A stretch of 64,000 nucleotides of DNA, from contig NZ_JAADJU010000001.1 in NCBI RefSeq assembly GCF_012933545.1, positions 248,001 through 312,000 on the forward strand, read 5' to 3'. The DNA comes from Rouxiella aceris. GTDB taxonomy: Bacteria > Pseudomonadota > Gammaproteobacteria > Enterobacterales > Enterobacteriaceae. The position numbers and the translations under genes are program-made. Below are positions 8,632 to 22,018 of this stretch, one piece after another (the first letter of the stretch is position 1; each line of letters begins with the position of its first letter). The notes beneath the pieces are model-generated. The model did no database searches. It was not told the DNA's origin and worked only from the letters and a program-made list of their open reading frames with translations.

Positions 8632-9870
8632 TTAGTAAAGCAAACGGGCACGGATGGTGCCTGGGATGCCTTTCATCAGTTGCAGTGCGGTTTCGACAGT
8701 TTCGGTATCGGCTTCAACGTCAATCACCACATAACCGACCTCAGAGCTGGTCTGCAAATACTGCGAGGCGATATTGATACCCTGCTCGGCAAAAATCTTG
8801 TTGATGCTGGTCAGCATACCTGGACGGTTTTCGTGGATATGCAGCAGACGGCTGGCTTTTTCGCTGTGCGTTGGCAGCGAGGCTTCCGGGAAGTTAACCG
8901 CAGACAGCGTGGAACCGTTATCGGAGTATTTCGCCAGTTTCCCGGCCACTTCCAGACCAATACCTTCCTGGGCTTCCATGGTGGAACCCCCAATATGCGG
9001 CGTCAACAGCACATTATCAAATTCACACAGCGGTGAATTGAAGGGTTCGCTGTTGGTGGCAGGTTCTTCCGGGAAGACGTCAATGGCGGCACCGGCCAGG
9101 TGCTTGCTGCGCAGCGCATCACACAGCGCCGGGATCTCGATGACCGTACCGCGAGAGGCGTTGATCAACAGCGAGCCAGGTTTCATCTGCGCCAGCTCGG
9201 CAGCACCGATCATATCTTTGGTGTTGGTGGTTTCCGGCACATGCAGGGTGACAACATCACTGGTGTTAAGCAATTCGCTCAGGCTGGCAATCTGCTGCGC
9301 ATTACCCAGCGGCAGTTTGCTTTCAATATCGTAAAAGTACACTTTCATGCCCAGGCCTTCAGCCAGAATACCGAGCTGTGTACCGATATGACCATAGCCG
9401 ATAATACCCAGACGCTTGCCACGGGCTTCAAAAGAGCCCACTGCCAGCTTGTTCCAGATACCGCGGTGCGCTTTGGCATTGGCCGCAGGGATACCGCGCA
9501 TCATCAGCAGCATCTCGCCCAGGACCATTTCGGCAACGGAACGGGTATTGGAGAATGGCGCATTAAATACCGGAATACCGCGTTTGGTGGCAGAAGCCAG
9601 GCTAACCTGATTGGTGCCAATACAGAAACAACCGACGGCGATCAGTTTTTCAGCAGCGGCAAACACTTCTTCTGTCAGCTGAGTGCGGGATCGGATCCCG
9701 ACAAAATGTGCATCACGGATCGACTCTTTCAGCGCTTCGGTATCCAGCGCCCCTTTGTGAAACTCGATATTGGTATAACCAGCGGCATGCAAGGTATCCA
9801 CCGCGCTTTGGTGCACACCTTCAACCAGCAGAAACTTAATTTTGTCTTTTCCGAGTGATACTTTTGCCAT
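8632..9870 (-). CDS. serA: D-3-phosphoglycerate dehydrogenase
   Basis: SerA oxidises 3-phosphoglycerate to 3-phosphohydroxypyruvate, the first step of serine synthesis, and is feedback-inhibited by serine. The order of domains is a substrate-binding N-terminal part, NAD-binding domain (LGIIGYGHIGTQLGILAEGL), catalytic Arg/Glu/His segments (INASRGTVIEIPAL, DVFPEEP, LLTPHIGGST) and a C-terminal ACT domain beginning near RLLHIHENRPGMLTSIN. Length 412 aa against 410 in E. coli. The gene has its own terminator. rpiA lies upstream on the same strand, separated by 467 bp. Confidence 0.97.
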   Translation of the reverse strand: MAKVSLGKDKIKFLLVEGVHQSAVDTLHAAGYTNIEFHKGALDTEALKESIRDAHFVGIRSRTQLTEEVFAAAEKLIAVGCFCIGTNQVSLASATKRGIPVFNAPFSNTRSVAEMVLGEMLLMMRGIPAANAKAHRGIWNKLAVGSFEARGKRLGIIGYGHIGTQLGILAEGLGMKVYFYDIESKLPLGNAQQIASLSELLNTSDVVTLHVPETTNTKDMIGAAELAQMKPGSLLINASRGTVIEIPALCDALRSKHLAGAAIDVFPEEPATNSEPFNSPLCEFDNVLLTPHIGGSTMEAQEGIGLEVAGKLAKYSDNGSTLSAVNFPEASLPTHSEKASRLLHIHENRPGMLTSINKIFAEQGINIASQYLQTSSEVGYVVIDVEADTETVETALQLMKGIPGTIRARLLY

Positions 9871-10337
9871 TTCCCGACCCTACTCTTTATTCGTATCGGC
9901 AGTAACCCATACCGAAAGTTATTCATGCTGAATGCAGACTTCAGAAGTCACTGCTTTACGCAGCTCACAGTCAACATAACAAAATTTTTGCCATCGGCAA
10001 TACAAACGATTGCCTGGCTGATAGCACAAGCCCTAGCAGCGTCGGTCTTTTTCAGAACTTCATGCTTGTAAAACAAGCCACGCTGGATAGAAACGTCAAT
10101 ACCGATTCATTATGTGAGATAAGTCACCAAATTGACCGATTTGAATAAAAGATGATTCAGAGGATAAATTATCATCTTCATAACATTGTGTTATGGCAAC
10201 CAGAGCTCGCCTGTTGATGCCCGGCAAAGCGGCAGTGCCTGTGGTCAGGGCACCTCGCCGCTGTCTGGCCGGACAAAACGTCACCGGCAGCGCGTCGAGG
10301 CCCGTTTTTCAGGCAGATCTTCCGCTTATCACCCAGG
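9871..10337. other. serA upstream / rpiA downstream region
   Basis: A 467-bp gap between rpiA and serA, both on the minus strand. The half near serA is AT-rich and should carry the serA promoter, which in E. coli is controlled by Lrp. The rpiA-proximal part (10215-10320) is GC-rich with short inverted repeats such as GTGCCTGTGGTCAGGGCAC, possibly marking the end of the rpiA transcript. No gene is evident. Confidence 0.45.
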
Positions 10338-10997
10338 CTATTTTTTAACGACTTTTACGCCGTCGGCAGAGCCCACCAGCGCAATATCGGCACCGCGATT
10401 GGCAAAGAGTCCAACGGTGACCACACCGGCAATCCCGTTGATCTTATTTTCCAGCGCGATGGCATCGATGATACTTAAATTGTGCACATCGAGGATCACG
10501 TTACCGTTATCGGTCAGCACATTCTGACGGTACTCCGGCAAACCGCCCAACTTGACCAGCTCACGGGCCACGTAAGAGCGCGCCATCGGGATCACTTCAA
10601 CCGGCAGCGGAAACTTGCCGAGGATATCAACCTGCTTGGAGGCATCGACAATACAGATAAACTGACGGGCAATGGCAGAGATGATTTTTTCGCGGGTCAG
10701 GGCTGCACCACCGCCTTTGATCATTTGCATCTGGCCGTTGATTTCATCGGCACCGTCGACGTAAATATCCAGCGAATCCACTTCGTTGCAGTCAAAAACC
10801 TGGATCCCCAGACTCTTAAGCTTGGCGGTGGAAGCATCGGAGCTGGATACCGCGCCTTCAATCTGATGTTTAATCGAGCCCAGGGCATCGATAAAGTGCG
10901 CGGCGGTAGACCCCGTGCCTACCCCGACAATGGTGCCAGGTTTTACATATTCCAGCGCCGCCCAGCCAACCGCTTTTTTCAATTCATCCTGCGTCAT
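10338..10997 (-). CDS. rpiA: Ribose-5-phosphate isomerase A
   Basis: RpiA interconverts ribose-5-phosphate and ribulose-5-phosphate in the non-oxidative pentose phosphate pathway. The 219-aa product has the N-terminal [18 protein letters not shown]-type phosphate loop (here [16 protein letters not shown]), the acidic active-site stretch [21 protein letters not shown] and the C-terminal [15 protein letters not shown]. Length equals E. coli. It is divergent from argP, separated by 169 bp, the standard rpiA-argP layout. Confidence 0.97.
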   Translation of the reverse strand: MTQDELKKAVGWAALEYVKPGTIVGVGTGSTAAHFIDALGSIKHQIEGAVSSSDASTAKLKSLGIQVFDCNEVDSLDIYVDGADEINGQMQMIKGGGAALTREKIISAIARQFICIVDASKQVDILGKFPLPVEVIPMARSYVARELVKLGGLPEYRQNVLTDNGNVILDVHNLSIIDAIALENKINGIAGVVTVGLFANRGADIALVGSADGVKVVKK

Positions 10998-11166
10998 GAT
11001 TATTTTTCTCTATCGTTGGACAATATGTCACACAGTATAAGGCATCGGTCAGAGGATCGGCGAGAGCGAAAAGCAAGAAGATTTTGTGCGCCACAAATCG
11101 CCGGGAAGTGTGGCATAGTGTTGGCATACGTATTAAATCCCGAACAGGCAAAGGAATAGATTTGCG

Positions 11167-12069
11167 ATGAAACGCCCAGACTATAGAACCTTGCAAGCGC
11201 TGGACGCTGTGATCCGTGAACGTGGTTTTGAACGCGCGGCACAAAAGCTGTGCATTACGCAATCCGCCGTGTCTCAACGTATTAAACAGTTGGAAAATTT
11301 ATTTGGCCAACCTTTGCTGGTACGCACCGTTCCCCCGCGTCCTACCGAACAGGGGCAAAAGCTGCTGGCGCTGTTGCATCAGGTTGAACTGCTCGAAGAA
11401 GAGTGGCTGGGTAGCGATAATATCAATGACAGCAACGATACCCCACTGCTGCTGTCGCTGGCGGTCAACGCCGATAGTCTGGCAACCTGGCTGTTACCGG
11501 CACTGAAATCGGTGCTGGTGGATACCCCGATCCGTTTGAATTTGCAGGTTGAAGATGAAACCCGCACCCAGGAACGCCTGCGCCGTGGCGAAGTGGTGGG
11601 TGCAGTCAGTATTCAGCCCCAGCCACTGCCCAGCTGTCTGGTCGACCAACTCGGCGCCCTCGACTACCTGTTTGTTGCCTCAAAGCCCTTTGCCGAACGT
11701 TACTTCCCCAACGGCGTTACCCGCTCCGCACTGCTGAAAGCCCCGGCGGTCGCTTTTGACCACCTCGATGATATGCATCAGGCATTTTTACAGCAAAACT
11801 TTGATTTATCGCCGGGCAGCGTGCCTTGCCATATCGTCAACTCGTCAGAAGCCTTTGTGCAATTGGCGCGTCAGGGCACCACCTGCTGCATGATCCCGCA
11901 TCTGCAAATTGAGAAAGAGTTGGAAAGCGGTGAGTTGATCGATTTAACGCCGGGTCTGTTCCAGCGTCGCATGCTGTTCTGGCATCGCTTTGCGCCAGAA
12001 AGCCGCATGATGCGCAAAGTAACTGATGCACTGCTGGCGCATGGTCGTCAGGTACTGCGTCAGGACTAG
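11167..12069 (+). CDS. argP: LysR-family regulator ArgP (IciA)
   Basis: ArgP is a LysR-type transcription factor that activates the arginine exporter argO in response to arginine and is antagonised by lysine. The N-terminal winged HTH is clear ([20 protein letters not shown], then [18 protein letters not shown]), followed by the effector-binding domain. The product is 300 aa (E. coli 297). Its target argO lies 1 kb downstream on the other strand. A GC-rich hairpin at 12069-12092 separates it from convergent yggE. Confidence 0.95.
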   Translation: MKRPDYRTLQALDAVIRERGFERAAQKLCITQSAVSQRIKQLENLFGQPLLVRTVPPRPTEQGQKLLALLHQVELLEEEWLGSDNINDSNDTPLLLSLAVNADSLATWLLPALKSVLVDTPIRLNLQVEDETRTQERLRRGEVVGAVSIQPQPLPSCLVDQLGALDYLFVASKPFAERYFPNGVTRSALLKAPAVAFDHLDDMHQAFLQQNFDLSPGSVPCHIVNSSEAFVQLARQGTTCCMIPHLQIEKELESGELIDLTPGLFQRRMLFWHRFAPESRMMRKVTDALLAHGRQVLRQD

Positions 12070-12092
12070 GCCGCGTCCAGGCAGACGCGGCC
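12069..12092. terminator. Hairpin between convergent argP and yggE
   Basis: A perfect 9-bp stem, GGCCGCGTC / GACGCGGCC, with loop CAGGCA starts inside the argP stop region. It could serve as a shared terminator for argP and yggE, though the T-run is short. Confidence 0.6.
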
Positions 12093-12099
12093 TGCACCA

Positions 12100-12822
12100 T
12101 TACTTTTCGCTTAACCCGAAAACGACATCTACCTGATCGTCAAAGTGAATGCTCTGTTGCTCATAGGTTTGGGCAGCATCACTCTGTCCGCTGGCTTCGG
12201 CGGTTTTATACATCCTGGCTACCGGCATCGGCTGATAATTGGCGACATGATAGCGAATGCTGTATATCGGCCCGAGCTGAGTATGAAAGCCTTCTGCCAG
12301 CGATTTGGCCTGCTGGGTGGCATTTTCAATGGCTTTCTGACGGGCCTGATCGCGATAGGTCTCCGGATTGGCTACGCCCAACTCCACCGCACGGATCTCA
12401 TTCAACCCGGCACTTAATGCCCCGTCCAACAGCTCATTGAGTTTATCCAGCTTACGCAACGTGACCTGAACCTGACGCACCGCACGATAGCCTTTTAACT
12501 GACTGCTGCCATCTTTGAGGTAGTTGTATTCCGGCTGAGTACGTAGATTGGCAGCATTAATATCTTTTTTATCAATACCGTTTTTTTGCAGATAGGCAAA
12601 ATACTCTGCCACGCGCTGATCCACCTGCTTTTTCGCCTCTGCGGCATCTTTGGCAGAGACGTTGACTTCAATAGCCAGGGTGGCGATATCCGGTACCGCA
12701 TCGACGCTGGCGGTACCCGAGGTGACGACATGCGGCCCCGCCGGAACTTCTTCAGCCTGAAGCGTAAAAGGTAACGTCCCTAATGCCAACATGGCAGTTA
12801 TAGCCAATGCTTTCAATTTCAC
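12100..12822 (-). CDS. yggE: SIMPL-domain periplasmic protein YggE
   Basis: YggE belongs to the SIMPL (DUF541) family and is linked in E. coli to reduced oxidative stress. The start is taken as the GTG at 12822: AAGGGAGG lies just upstream, and the first residues (V)KLKALAITAMLALG match a Sec signal peptide ending at QA about residue 23. An in-frame ATG at 12864 would add 14 residues that spoil the signal. Mature domain hallmarks are VTSGTASVDAVPDIATLAIEV (in two parts), LRTQPEYNYL, GYRAVRQVQVTLRKLDKL and the C-terminal FDDQVDVVFGL. Product 240 aa. It sits between argP and argO, as in E. coli. Confidence 0.93.
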   Translation of the reverse strand: MKLKALAITAMLALGTLPFTLQAEEVPAGPHVVTSGTASVDAVPDIATLAIEVNVSAKDAAEAKKQVDQRVAEYFAYLQKNGIDKKDINAANLRTQPEYNYLKDGSSQLKGYRAVRQVQVTLRKLDKLNELLDGALSAGLNEIRAVELGVANPETYRDQARQKAIENATQQAKSLAEGFHTQLGPIYSIRYHVANYQPMPVARMYKTAEASGQSDAAQTYEQQSIHFDDQVDVVFGLSEK

Positions 12823-13093
12823 AGTGCCTCCCTTATTCATCTGGTTATATCCCTCACCTTTCACATGATGGCAGTATTTGCCGCCCTGAAATGCATAAGG
12901 TATATCGACTAACGATTATTGCTCCCTTATCTCAGCGCCCCGGCAAAGTCACAGCAGTTATCAGCGTGATCGCGCACAGGAAGCAGGTCAGTTATAGCAT
13001 AGTCGTTTGCTGACAAAATTAAGATTAGTGACAAATCTGGTCAAAGGGCGTTCTGCGCCGCAGTAATAAGCGCAGAACCAAGCAGGCTGTCGG

Positions 13094-13711
13094 TTAAAAA
13101 TGCAGGTTTTGCCGTGCCAACTGCAAAGCGATCCCCCACATCACCATCGCCACGACACCATTGATCACTCGCTGCGCCTTGACGGTATTTAGCCAGGGCG
13201 AGAGCAGCGCCGCCAGGATGGCCAGTCCAAAGAACCACAGCGTGGATGCCGTCACCGCCCCCAGGGCAAACCAGGTGCGCTCAGCGCTGGCCAGACGCCC
13301 TCCCAGACTGCCCAACACCACAAAGGTATCGAGGTAGACGTGAGGATTAAGCCAGGTCACAGCCATCATGCTGGCCACCAGACGCCAGCGGCTTTGCTTG
13401 TTGACCTGCGCCTGTAGCTGTTGCGGGGCCGCAGAGAGAGCCGCGCGCAAGGCGCCCCAGCCAAACCACAGCAGAAAGGCCACTCCGCCCCAGCTAACCA
13501 GAAACAGCAGCGTCGGTGAACGATCGAGCAATGCACTGCCGCCAAAAATCCCGGCGCAAATCAGCAGGATATCGCTGAGAGCGCATAAAGCGGCAATCAT
13601 TAAATGATACTGGCGGCGGATCCCCTGTGACATCACAAAAGCATTTTGCGGGCCGATAGGCAAGATCATGGCGGCACTCAGTGCCAACCCTTGTAAGAAG
13701 GTTGCAAACAT
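13094..13711 (-). CDS. argO: Arginine exporter ArgO (LysE family)
   Basis: ArgO exports arginine (and canavanine) and belongs to the LysE/RhtB family. The 205-aa protein is strongly hydrophobic, with about six transmembrane segments; the signature near the N-terminus is [20 protein letters not shown], and [20 protein letters not shown] is the other conserved loop. Its activator argP is nearby, so the region upstream of 13711 should contain the ArgP-dependent promoter. Length is near the E. coli value (211). Confidence 0.95.
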   Translation of the reverse strand: MFATFLQGLALSAAMILPIGPQNAFVMSQGIRRQYHLMIAALCALSDILLICAGIFGGSALLDRSPTLLFLVSWGGVAFLLWFGWGALRAALSAAPQQLQAQVNKQSRWRLVASMMAVTWLNPHVYLDTFVVLGSLGGRLASAERTWFALGAVTASTLWFFGLAILAALLSPWLNTVKAQRVINGVVAMVMWGIALQLARQNLHF

Positions 13712-13827
13712 AGCAGAGACTGTCCTTATGGCGTGTTTTCCCGAAACAATGCCGCAAAGTGTAAAGCAGTCACGCTATTAGATAAAATTTAAACTTCTTA
13801 TATATCATTAGTAAAATTAATAATGAA

Positions 13828-14005
13828 AACGCCCTGAAAACAGGGCGTTGCAGACTGCTGACAAAGTCCGTTATTAGGGAGAGTGCACCGTTGGGGTCGT
13901 AGCGGGCTTGCCCGCCGGAGCGCCCCTGGGTGTGCTATGCCCTGGTATCTCGATCATCAAGACGACTTGGTCATCAAACGCCAACGCCCTGAAAACAGGG
14001 CGTTG
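13828..14005 (-). mobile_element. Terminator-embedded repeat, copy 1 (after mscS), with duplicated hairpin
   Basis: A 132-bp body (13851-13982) lies between two perfect 23-bp copies of the mscS terminator hairpin (13828-13850 and 13983-14005; stem AACGCCCTG / CAGGGCGTT). On the minus strand the order is mscS, hairpin, body starting GTTTGATGACCAAGTCGTC, body end GTCAGCAGTCTG, hairpin, T-rich run. Ends carry the inverted repeat TGACAAAGTC-like/GACTTTGTCA-like, and the middle carries a GCGGGC/GCCCGC hairpin. There is no coding capacity. It is the same family as the copies at 27551, 34798, 50703 and 54760. Confidence 0.85.
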
Positions 14006-14029
14006 GTTTACTGTCAGCAATAATCGTAC

Positions 14030-14914
14030 TTAGACCGTTGGTGTTGGCTCAGCCTCTTTCGCTGCCGCCTCGGCGTTGCGATAAAGATGCACATCCATTT
14101 GCGGGAACGGAATACCGATCTGGTGCTCATCCAGCGCTTCTTTGAACTTCTCCAGCAGATCCCAGTTAACTTCCTGTGAATCGCCATTACTGGTCCAGTA
14201 ACGCACCACAAAGTTCAGGCTGGAGGCCGCCATCTCATTTAAACGTACCACCACGCCTTTTTCCTGCTGAATGCGGGTATCGGCAGCAACAATATCACCG
14301 AGAATTTTTTTCACCTGCGCGATATTGGCGTCATAGGCCACGCCGACAATAATATCGGTACGGCGATTAGGCTCGCGTGACGTGTTGATAATATTACCGG
14401 CAATAATCTTGCCGTTGGGCACCACAATAATCTTGTCATCAGGAGTACGCAGCGTGGTAGAGAAGATTTGCACCTGAGTAACGGTACCGGCTACGCCGCC
14501 CAAATCAACATATTCCCCGGCGCGGAACGGACGGAAGATCACCAACAGCACACCAGCAGCAAAGTTTGACAGCGAACCTTGCAAGGCCAAACCTACGGCT
14601 AAACCGGCGGCACCGATAACGGCAATCACCGAAGTGGTTTGCACGCCAATGCGCCCCAATACCGCAATCAGCGTAAAGGCGATAATAGCGTAACGCACCA
14701 GCGCGGAGAGAAAGTCGGATACCGTAAGATCGATGCCTCGCATGCGCATCACGCGGCTTACCGCACTCGACAGGATCCTGGCGACCAGCAGACCAATAAT
14801 CAGAATAAAAATCGCCGCAACGATGTTTACCGCATACTGGATCAACAGATCCTGGTTTTTCACTAACCAATTCCCGGCATTGTTAATACTGCCCACAACA
14901 TTCAAGTCATTCAT
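14030..14914 (-). CDS. mscS: Small-conductance mechanosensitive channel MscS
   Basis: MscS is an inner-membrane heptameric channel that opens under hypo-osmotic tension. I start it at the ATG at 14914 ([16 protein letters not shown]), which matches E. coli MscS and has AGGG eight bases upstream; an opening from 15001 adds 29 non-homologous residues. TM1-TM3 lie in the first ~110 residues. TM3 shows the Gly/Ala-rich pore helix [20 protein letters not shown], followed by the beta-domain [19 protein letters not shown] and the cytoplasmic cage ending in [11 protein letters not shown]. Product 294 aa (E. coli 286). The terminator downstream is split by a repeat element. Confidence 0.95.
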   Translation of the reverse strand: MNDLNVVGSINNAGNWLVKNQDLLIQYAVNIVAAIFILIIGLLVARILSSAVSRVMRMRGIDLTVSDFLSALVRYAIIAFTLIAVLGRIGVQTTSVIAVIGAAGLAVGLALQGSLSNFAAGVLLVIFRPFRAGEYVDLGGVAGTVTQVQIFSTTLRTPDDKIIVVPNGKIIAGNIINTSREPNRRTDIIVGVAYDANIAQVKKILGDIVAADTRIQQEKGVVVRLNEMAASSLNFVVRYWTSNGDSQEVNWDLLEKFKEALDEHQIGIPFPQMDVHLYRNAEAAAKEAEPTPTV

Positions 14915-15040
14915 TTTATCTACCCTGACAAGCAAATATGAAAGCCAACATTTGCGCCATGGTGCAGCGCAAATGCTATCTAAGCCTTTAAGAGTAACCA
15001 AGATTTGGCTTATGTGCCAATCAGCGTACCCTGTTACAGG

Positions 15041-18196
<3,156 letters not shown>

Positions 18197-18202
18197 TGCT
18201 TT

Positions 18203-18232
18203 TAAAATGGAGCGAGACAATATTGAAGTAAA
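18203..18232 (-). promoter_or_regulatory. Putative lacZ sigma70 promoter
   Basis: On the minus strand, a -35-like TTTACT (18227-18232) and a -10-like ATTTTA (18203-18208) are 18 bp apart, the same -35 type and spacing as the E. coli lac promoter (TTTACA, 18 bp). The weak match to consensus fits CRP dependence. Confidence 0.6.
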
Positions 18233-18247
18233 GGATTGCCAACAGAT

Positions 18248-18269
18248 AAAGCGACAGCGGTCACAGTTT
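18248..18269 (-). promoter_or_regulatory. Putative CRP site of lacZ
   Basis: On the minus strand, TGTGACCGCTGTCGCTTT has a perfect left half (TGTGA) and a poor right half (TCGCT). Its centre is 72.5 bp from the operator centre; the same distance separates CRP site and O1 in E. coli lac, which strengthens the call. Confidence 0.6.
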
Positions 18270-18291
18270 TAGCTAATAATTTTCGCCAACT

Positions 18292-19377
18292 TTACTGCTG
18301 CTGCAGTTGGCGGGCAATACGTATCAGCTCCTGCGCCAGCGTCTGCGCAGAGGGCAGCGCTTCCCCCGGTGCAGCAGTAGTTTGACGCTGGATCAATGTG
18401 GTATTGAGCAACAAGGAGTCGGGATAACTGGCAGGATTTTTCTGCAGCATCTGCACCAGCCGATTAACGCTTTCCCGTCCGCTGAGCTGGAAATCCTGCC
18501 GAATAGTGGTCAGTGGCGGCTGAAAATAGGCACTGTCTTGCGTATCGTCATAACCCACCACCGACAGCTGCTGCGGCACCGCCACGCCGCTGGCATGTGC
18601 CGCCCGCAATACGCCAAGCGCCATCTGATCGTTGGCCACCAGAATGGCAGTAGGCAGCTTTGGCTGGTTAAGCATGGTCAGTGCACACTGATAGCCGGAA
18701 GCGGCGCTCCAGTCCCCCTCCATCACCCGCAGCGGCGTCAACTGATGCGCGGCTAACTCATGCAACCACCCCTGATAGCGCAGGCGCGCAGACACCGAGG
18801 TCTCAGGACCGGTAAGTAACGCTATCTGGCGATGACCAAGCGCCAGCAAATGCGCCACGCCCTGCCTGGCACCGGTATCAGGATCGAACAGAATGCTGAA
18901 CAGGCTGGCCTGGGGATCGACATCAAGAAATAGCACCGGCAAGTCACCGCAGTATTGCGTTATCGCCTGGGCATCGGTGGTTTCCAGCGGAACGTTAATC
19001 AGAATACCGTCGACCCGTTGCGCAATCAGCTCGTTAACCGCAGCGCGACAGGATTGCAGCTGCAAATCCTCCACCATGGAGATCACCACGTGATACCCCA
19101 GTTGGTGAGCGCGGCTCTTGATGGCCGAAGCCCACTGCGAAGGCGCATGCAGCGCCAGATCGGTACTGGCCAACCCGAGGGTAAAACTCTGTTTACCCGC
19201 CAACTGCTGCGCCACACGGTTGGGCACATAGTTCAGCTCGCTCATTGCCGCTTCAACTTTGCGTCGCGTTTTCTCGGCGACCTGTTCTGCCTGATTCAAC
19301 ACACGGGAGACCGTCTGATAGGAAACCCCGGCGTGGCGGGCAACATCATCAAGCGTCACGGATTTTGGCTTGTTCAA
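18292..19377 (-). CDS. lacI: Lac repressor-type regulator LacI
   Basis: GalR/LacI-family repressor of the adjacent lacZ. The N-terminal HTH VTLDDVARHAGVSYQTVSRVLNQ carries the LacI-type recognition helix (YQTVSRV), the hinge AQQLAGKQS follows, and the periplasmic-binding-protein-like effector domain contains VDGILINVPLE and ILVANDQMALGVL. The C-terminus keeps a short Gln/Leu-rich tail (LIRIARQLQQQ), as in the tetramerising E. coli LacI. No ATG is available: TTG at 19377 has AGGA nine bases upstream; TTG at 19383 is an alternative. E. coli lacI also uses a weak non-ATG start (GTG). Product about 361 aa. Confidence 0.92.
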   Translation of the reverse strand: MNKPKSVTLDDVARHAGVSYQTVSRVLNQAEQVAEKTRRKVEAAMSELNYVPNRVAQQLAGKQSFTLGLASTDLALHAPSQWASAIKSRAHQLGYHVVISMVEDLQLQSCRAAVNELIAQRVDGILINVPLETTDAQAITQYCGDLPVLFLDVDPQASLFSILFDPDTGARQGVAHLLALGHRQIALLTGPETSVSARLRYQGWLHELAAHQLTPLRVMEGDWSAASGYQCALTMLNQPKLPTAILVANDQMALGVLRAAHASGVAVPQQLSVVGYDDTQDSAYFQPPLTTIRQDFQLSGRESVNRLVQMLQKNPASYPDSLLLNTTLIQRQTTAAPGEALPSAQTLAQELIRIARQLQQQ

Positions 19378-19513
19378 CGGCAATGATCCTGGCTGAGAAA
19401 TAAGAAGCAGTGAAAGAATAATAACAGATTTCTTATTCCGCCAAGTAGGCGCAGGTCGTGTAGCGAGTTAAGTGTTGAAGATTTAACGCGTTGCTGACAG
19501 GTGAAAAACGCAT

Positions 19514-19540
19514 AAAAAAAGGGGCCATCAGGCCCCTTGA
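19514..19540 (-). terminator. Rho-independent terminator of fbaA
   Basis: AAAAAAAGGGGCCATCAGGC followed by CCC: on the minus strand a GGGGCC/GGCCCC stem followed by a seven-T run, about 20 bp beyond the fbaA stop codon. Confidence 0.88.
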
Positions 19541-19561
19541 TAACAATAAATTCAGTCTTGA

Positions 19562-20641
19562 TTACAGACGGTCAACAGCATTCAGTTCTTTGAAAGCCTG
19601 TTCCAGACGCGCCACCATGGAAGCCTGAGCAGAGCGCAGCCATACACGTGGATCGTAGAATTTCTTGTTAGGCTTGTCTGCGCCTTCTGGGTTACCCAGT
19701 TGGCCTTGCAGGTAAGCTTCGTTTTTCTTGTAGAACTGCAGAATACCGTCCCAGTTTGCCCACTGAGTATCGGTATCGATGTTCATTTTAATAACACCAT
19801 AGCCCACAGATTCTTTGATTTCGGCAGCAGATGAACCTGAACCACCGTGGAACACGAAGTTCAACGAGTTGGTTGGCAGGTTGTGTTTCTTGCTGACGTA
19901 ATCCTGAGAGTCACGCAGGATAGTTGGGGTCAGTTTAACGTTACCTGGTTTGTATACGCCGTGAACGTTACCGAAAGAAGCCGCGATAGTGAAACGTGGG
20001 CTGATAGCATTCAGTTTTTCGTAAGCGTAATCAACGTCTTGTGGCTGAGTGTACAGGGCAGATGCGTCCATATGGCTGTTATCAACGCCGTCTTCTTCAC
20101 CGCCGGTACAACCCAGTTCAATTTCCAGGGTCATATTCATTTTGGCCATACGCGCCAAATATTTGCTACAGATAGCGATGTTTTCTTCCAAAGACTCTTC
20201 TGACAGGTCGATCATATGAGAAGAGAACAGTGGTTTACCGGTGGCGGCAAAGTGTTTTTCACCCGCGTCCAACAGACCGTCGATCCATGGCAGCAGTTTT
20301 TTGGCGCAGTGGTCGGTGTGCAGAATAACTGGCACGCCGTAGTGTTCTGCCATCTGATGAACATGATGTGCACCAGAGATAGCACCGAGGATAGCGGCAC
20401 CCTGTGCAACGTCAGTTTTCAGGCCTTTACCGGCGATAAATGCTGCACCACCGTTAGAGAACTGAACGATAACCGGAGAACGTACTTTCGCAGCAGCTTC
20501 CAGAACGGCGTTGATTGAATCAGTACCGACGCAGTTAACTGCTGGCAGCGCAAAGCTATTTTCTTTAGCAATGGCGAATACTTTCTGAACGTCATCGCCT
20601 GTGATGACACCCGGTTTTACGAAATCAAAAATTTTAGACAT
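19562..20641 (-). CDS. fbaA: Class II fructose-bisphosphate aldolase
   Basis: Zinc-dependent aldolase of glycolysis and gluconeogenesis, cleaving fructose-1,6-bisphosphate. The 359-aa product equals E. coli FbaA. Metal and catalytic segments are visible: VPVILHTDHCAKKLLPWI, EIELGCTGGEEDGVDNS, FGNVHGVYKPGNVKL and FHGGSGSSAAEIKE. Codon use is strongly biased, as expected for a highly expressed glycolytic gene. It is the last gene of the leftward epd-pgk-fbaA cluster and has its own strong terminator. Confidence 0.98.
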   Translation of the reverse strand: MSKIFDFVKPGVITGDDVQKVFAIAKENSFALPAVNCVGTDSINAVLEAAAKVRSPVIVQFSNGGAAFIAGKGLKTDVAQGAAILGAISGAHHVHQMAEHYGVPVILHTDHCAKKLLPWIDGLLDAGEKHFAATGKPLFSSHMIDLSEESLEENIAICSKYLARMAKMNMTLEIELGCTGGEEDGVDNSHMDASALYTQPQDVDYAYEKLNAISPRFTIAASFGNVHGVYKPGNVKLTPTILRDSQDYVSKKHNLPTNSLNFVFHGGSGSSAAEIKESVGYGVIKMNIDTDTQWANWDGILQFYKKNEAYLQGQLGNPEGADKPNKKFYDPRVWLRSAQASMVARLEQAFKELNAVDRL

Positions 20642-20735
20642 GTTACGTTGTCCTGTTCCGTTGGCGGTAGATGGAGTGAATTCGGTTTACCATTTCGCCT
20701 GAGCCCACCACGATGCCCGTGTTGCGAAATAGCGT

Positions 20736-20778
20736 GAGCAGATGGTGGCTACCTTGCGGTATGGCCTCTCATCTGCTC
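20736..20778. other. Inverted repeat between pgk and fbaA
   Basis: GAGCAGATG and CATCTGCTC form a perfect 9-bp stem around a 25-bp loop in the 144-bp pgk-fbaA gap. There is no adjacent T-run, so it is more likely an mRNA processing or stability hairpin, or a weak attenuating structure, than a full terminator. Confidence 0.5.
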
Positions 20779-20785
20779 AGAGTCA

Positions 20786-21949
20786 TTACTTCTTGGCACG
20801 CTCTTCCAGCATCACAACTGCTGGCAACTGTTTCCCTTCAACGAACTCGAGGAATGCACCGCCGCCAGTAGAGATATAGGAAATTTTATCAGCAATACCG
20901 AACAGATCGATTGCTGCTAAAGTGTCGCCGCCGCCAGCGATAGAGAATGCATCGCTATCAGCAATGGCCTGCGCCACAATTTCGGTTCCTTTACGGAAAT
21001 TCGGGAACTCGAACACGCCAACCGGACCATTCCACAGAATGGTTTTGGCGTTTTTCAGGATTTCGGCCAGACGATATGCAGACTCGTCGCCCAGATCCAG
21101 AATTTGTTCTTCGTCTTTGATGTCATTGACGGATTTCAGAGTAGCTGCTGCAGTTTCAGAGAACTCGGTGGCAACACGCACGTCAGTCGGGACCGGGATA
21201 TCACAGGTTTCCAGCAGTTTCTTGGCAGTATCTACCAGGTCAGCTTCGTACAGTGATTTACCGACGTTATGGCCTTGAGCGGCAACGAAGGTGTTGGCAA
21301 TACCACCACCAACAATCAGCTGGTCAGCAATTTTAGACAGAGAATCCAGCACGGTCAGTTTGGTAGACACTTTAGAGCCACCAACGATAGCTACCATCGG
21401 ACGAGCCGGGTTACCCAGTGCTTTACCCAGTGCTTCCAGTTCTGCTGACAGCAGTGGACCGGCACAAGCGATAGGAGCAAATTTGCCTACGCCGTGAGTA
21501 GAAGCCTGCGCACGGTGTGCGGTACCGAAAGCATCCATAACAAACACGTCGCACAGGGCGGCATATTTTTTGGACAGCGCTTCGTCATCTTTCTTTTCGC
21601 CTTTGTTAAAGCGAACGTTTTCCAGCACAACCAACTCACCTTCGGCAACATCAACGCCATCAAGGTAATCTTTTGCCAGACGAACTTTAGAGCCCAGTTT
21701 GTCTTTCAGGTAGTTGACTACCGGCAGCAGAGAAAACTCTTCGTTATATTCGCCTTCAGTCGGGCGACCCAGATGGGAGGTAACCATAACGCGCGCACCT
21801 TGTTTCAGGGCGGTTTCAATGGTTGGTAATGAAGCACGGATACGTGCGTCAGAGGTAACTTTACCCTCTTTAACCGGCACGTTAAGATCCGCACGGATCA
21901 ATACACGCTTACCTGCTAAATCCAGATCGCTCATCTTAATTACAGACAT
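20786..21949 (-). CDS. pgk: Phosphoglycerate kinase
   Basis: Transfers phosphate between 1,3-bisphosphoglycerate and ADP in glycolysis. The 387-aa product (E. coli 387) shows the N-terminal substrate loop [16 protein letters not shown], the [13 protein letters not shown] segment, [13 protein letters not shown], the nucleotide part [17 protein letters not shown] and the C-terminal [14 protein letters not shown]. Codon bias is high. It lies between epd (69 bp upstream) and fbaA (144 bp downstream) on the same strand. Confidence 0.98.
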   Translation of the reverse strand: MSVIKMSDLDLAGKRVLIRADLNVPVKEGKVTSDARIRASLPTIETALKQGARVMVTSHLGRPTEGEYNEEFSLLPVVNYLKDKLGSKVRLAKDYLDGVDVAEGELVVLENVRFNKGEKKDDEALSKKYAALCDVFVMDAFGTAHRAQASTHGVGKFAPIACAGPLLSAELEALGKALGNPARPMVAIVGGSKVSTKLTVLDSLSKIADQLIVGGGIANTFVAAQGHNVGKSLYEADLVDTAKKLLETCDIPVPTDVRVATEFSETAAATLKSVNDIKDEEQILDLGDESAYRLAEILKNAKTILWNGPVGVFEFPNFRKGTEIVAQAIADSDAFSIAGGGDTLAAIDLFGIADKISYISTGGGAFLEFVEGKQLPAVVMLEERAKK

Positions 21950-22018
21950 GGTGAATCCTCTCGTTGATTCTCTTTAAAGTTGCTTGAGGGCAGACCAACC
22001 GTTGGTTGATTTACCTTG

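Noticed and set aside
13828-14005. The dispersed 130-bp repeats as ERIC or REP/BIME elements
   Set aside because: Length is close to ERIC, but neither the TATACCC/GGGTATA ends nor the ERIC core is present, and the flanking hairpins differ from locus to locus, unlike REP/BIME sequences.
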